Source of the DNA: Rhodanobacter sp.
GTDB lineage: Bacteria; Pseudomonadota; Gammaproteobacteria; Xanthomonadales; Rhodanobacteraceae
Assembly (NCBI GenBank): GCA_026193555.1
Contig: JAPHUU010000117.1
Span: forward strand, 1 to 6,817
Reading direction: 5' to 3'
Length of the DNA stretch: 6,817 nucleotides
Below the pieces are notes generated by a model that saw only the letters and a program-made list of their open reading frames with translations, had not been told where the DNA came from and did not search any database. Below, one piece after another: positions 5,935 to 6,817 of this stretch. How positions within the stretch are numbered: the first letter of the stretch is position 1; every line of letters starts with the position of its first letter. The position numbers and the translations under genes are program-made.

Positions 5935-6024
5935 ACACAGCCATGCCAGACCAATCCTGCCTCGTGCCACCGCACGGCCGAAGCGGAACGGGACTCCGGC
6001 CCTTGAGCCATCGACCCATGATTC

Positions 6025-6030
6025 AGGTGA
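6025..6030 (+). promoter_or_regulatory. Ribosome binding site of the DUF3775 gene
   Basis: AGGTGA lies 5 nt before the ATG at 6036 and decides the start. In-frame ATGs at 5943 and 6018 lack such a site, and the sequence between them does not look like protein. Confidence 0.6.
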
Positions 6031-6035
6031 AAGCC

Positions 6036-6503
6036 ATGGCAGAACCAACGGCAACGACGCAGTCAGACGATCCCCAACCCGCACTGGCGATATCCACGGA
6101 TACGGTGTGCTTCATTCTCGACAAGCTGCGCGAGTACGACGCACTGGACATGTTCGCCGAGCCGGCCGAGGAAACCGACAACCCGCTGGAAAGTGAGGAC
6201 GTCGACGAAACGCTCGAAAAGCCTGAGCACGAGTTCGAGAACGCCCCTGTTCTGCAGGAGCTGGCCGCGTTCATCGGTGACTTGCCGGACGACGAACAGA
6301 TCGATCTGGTGGCGATTGCCTGGCTTGGCCGGGACAACAACACCGCTGCCGACTGGCCCGTGGTCCGCGAGGAAGCCGCGCAGGCCCACAGTGCGCGCAC
6401 CGTCGACTATTTGCTGGGCACCACCCTGGTCGCCAATTTCCTCGAGGACGGGCTGGCGCTGCTGGGGCGCTCCTGCGAGGACTCCGCATCCGAACGGCTG
6501 TGA
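6036..6503 (+). CDS. DUF3775 family protein, 155 aa
   Basis: A small, acidic, probably cytoplasmic protein. Residues 22-37 (D-T-V-C-F-I-L-D-K-L-R-E-Y-D) and the second part from about 72, with D-E-Q-I-D-L-V-A-I-A-W-L-G-R at 86-99, D-W at 106-107, R-T-V-D-Y-L-L-G at 121-128 and L-E-D-G-L-A-L-L-G-R-S-C-E-D at 136-149, are typical of DUF3775. The family has no known function. A very acidic linker (about 41-68) joins the parts. The length is usual for the family. The ATG at 6036 is chosen for its AGGTGA; an in-frame start at 6018 would add six residues. The gene probably forms its own transcription unit with the FNR-like promoter upstream, 186 bp after the lipid gene, and it converges on a flavin reductase gene. 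The oxygen-linked control is inferred from the box only. Confidence 0.85.
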   Translation: MAEPTATTQSDDPQPALAISTDTVCFILDKLREYDALDMFAEPAEETDNPLESEDVDETLEKPEHEFENAPVLQELAAFIGDLPDDEQIDLVAIAWLGRDNNTAADWPVVREEAAQAHSARTVDYLLGTTLVANFLEDGLALLGRSCEDSASERL

Positions 6504-6595
6504 CTGCTGGAACATGACCGCACCGCTCTCGCCCTCGGCGTCGCCTCGCCAGCCACCGACCCGCCCGAACGATCGCGCCGGATCGAGCATCGCCG
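6504..6595. other. Convergent intergenic gap with a small hairpin
   Basis: This 92-bp gap lies between two converging genes. CGATC (6570-6574) pairs with GATCG (6581-6585) around a 6-nt loop. It has no T-tract on either strand, so it is at best a weak bidirectional end structure. Nothing else stands out. Confidence 0.25.
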
Positions 6596-6817
6596 CTACG
6601 GCATCGCCGACTTCAGGCGCATCGTCTCGCCGTCGACGACGAAGCTCCCGCCGCCGCCGTGGTGGACGGTCTTCGGGTGTCGCTGGCGCGGATCCCGCCA
6701 CGCCCGCACGGCCTCGAGCACGAACAGGTCGTAGCGGCTCACCATCCGCGTATCCACGACCTTGCATTCGATGTTGGCGAAGCACTCGGCAATCAGCGGC
6801 GGGGCGACCCGCGACGC
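6596..6817 (-). CDS. Flavin reductase family protein (flavoredoxin-like), C-terminal 73 residues; gene runs off the right edge
   Basis: On the complement, 6817-6599 is open for 73 codons and ends in TAG (6598-6596). The visible chain reads P-L-I-A-E-C-F-A-N-I-E-C-K-V-V-D-T, then L-F-V-L-E-A-V-R-A-W, then D-P-R-Q-R-H-P-K-T-V-H-H and F-V-V-D-G-E-T-M-R-L-K-S. This matches the C-terminal half of FMN-binding flavin reductase domain proteins of the FlaRed/flavoredoxin kind, which bind FMN and pass electrons from NAD(P)H or partner proteins. The residues that would define its cofactor preference lie beyond the edge. The gene converges with the DUF3775 gene, so the two do not share a promoter. Confidence 0.8.
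   Translation of the reverse strand, partial: ASRVAPPLIAECFANIECKVVDTRMVSRYDLFVLEAVRAWRDPRQRHPKTVHHGGGGSFVVDGETMRLKSAMP

Noticed and set aside
5144..6196. 350-codon plus-strand frame over the acyltransferase domain and beyond
   Set aside because: Arginine/alanine-rich shadow of the PlsC domain and the DUF3775 start.
6063..6785. 240-codon minus-strand frame across DUF3775 and the flavin reductase end
   Set aside because: It overlaps two well-supported genes in other frames and has no recognisable domain.

Overview
The window is GC-rich (roughly 65-70%). The codon choice and the set of protein families suggest a gammaproteobacterial chromosome of the Xanthomonadales type, such as a Rhodanobacter/Dyella relative. 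That placement is inferred from family resemblance, not from a marker gene. No rRNA, tRNA, CRISPR array or complete transposase is visible.

Layout, left to right. (1) Positions 1-183, minus strand: the N-terminal part of a gene running off the left edge. Its start reads like the S-4TM putative pore-forming effector family, and the likely start codon is TTG. (2) Positions 216-279: a long imperfect inverted repeat. (3) Positions 309-731, minus strand: a conserved-looking hypothetical protein. (4) Positions 732-1144: a 413-bp divergent intergenic region with one strong hairpin near its right end. (5) Positions 1145-2593, plus strand: a 14-TM DHA2 (EmrB/QacA-type) MFS transporter. (6) Positions 2594-3020: a structured intergenic stretch. 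It contains a possible 48-codon leader ORF with an excellent ribosome binding site, whose stop overlaps the next start as ATGA. (7) Positions 3021-5849, plus strand: the main gene, a 942-residue three-domain protein with an acyl carrier protein, a fatty acyl-AMP ligase and a PlsC-type glycerolipid acyltransferase. (8) Positions 5895-5934: a near-consensus FNR/Anr box followed by a -10-like hexamer. (9) Positions 6036-6503, plus strand: a DUF3775 protein. (10) Positions 6596-6817, minus strand: the C-terminal end of a flavin reductase family protein, convergent with DUF3775.

The most interesting part is the 942-residue fusion. On one chain it carries everything needed to activate a free fatty acid, load it on an ACP arm and pass it to a (lyso)lipid acceptor at the membrane. 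It is thus a rearranged analogue of E. coli Aas with its own ACP. The MFS gene upstream invites comparison with the lplT-aas pair, although this transporter looks like a drug exporter rather than LplT. The second signal is the candidate oxygen-responsive promoter in front of DUF3775. The third is the edge gene that may encode a defence-type membrane effector beside a mobile-element-like repeat. All assignments come from reading motifs; no database search was run.
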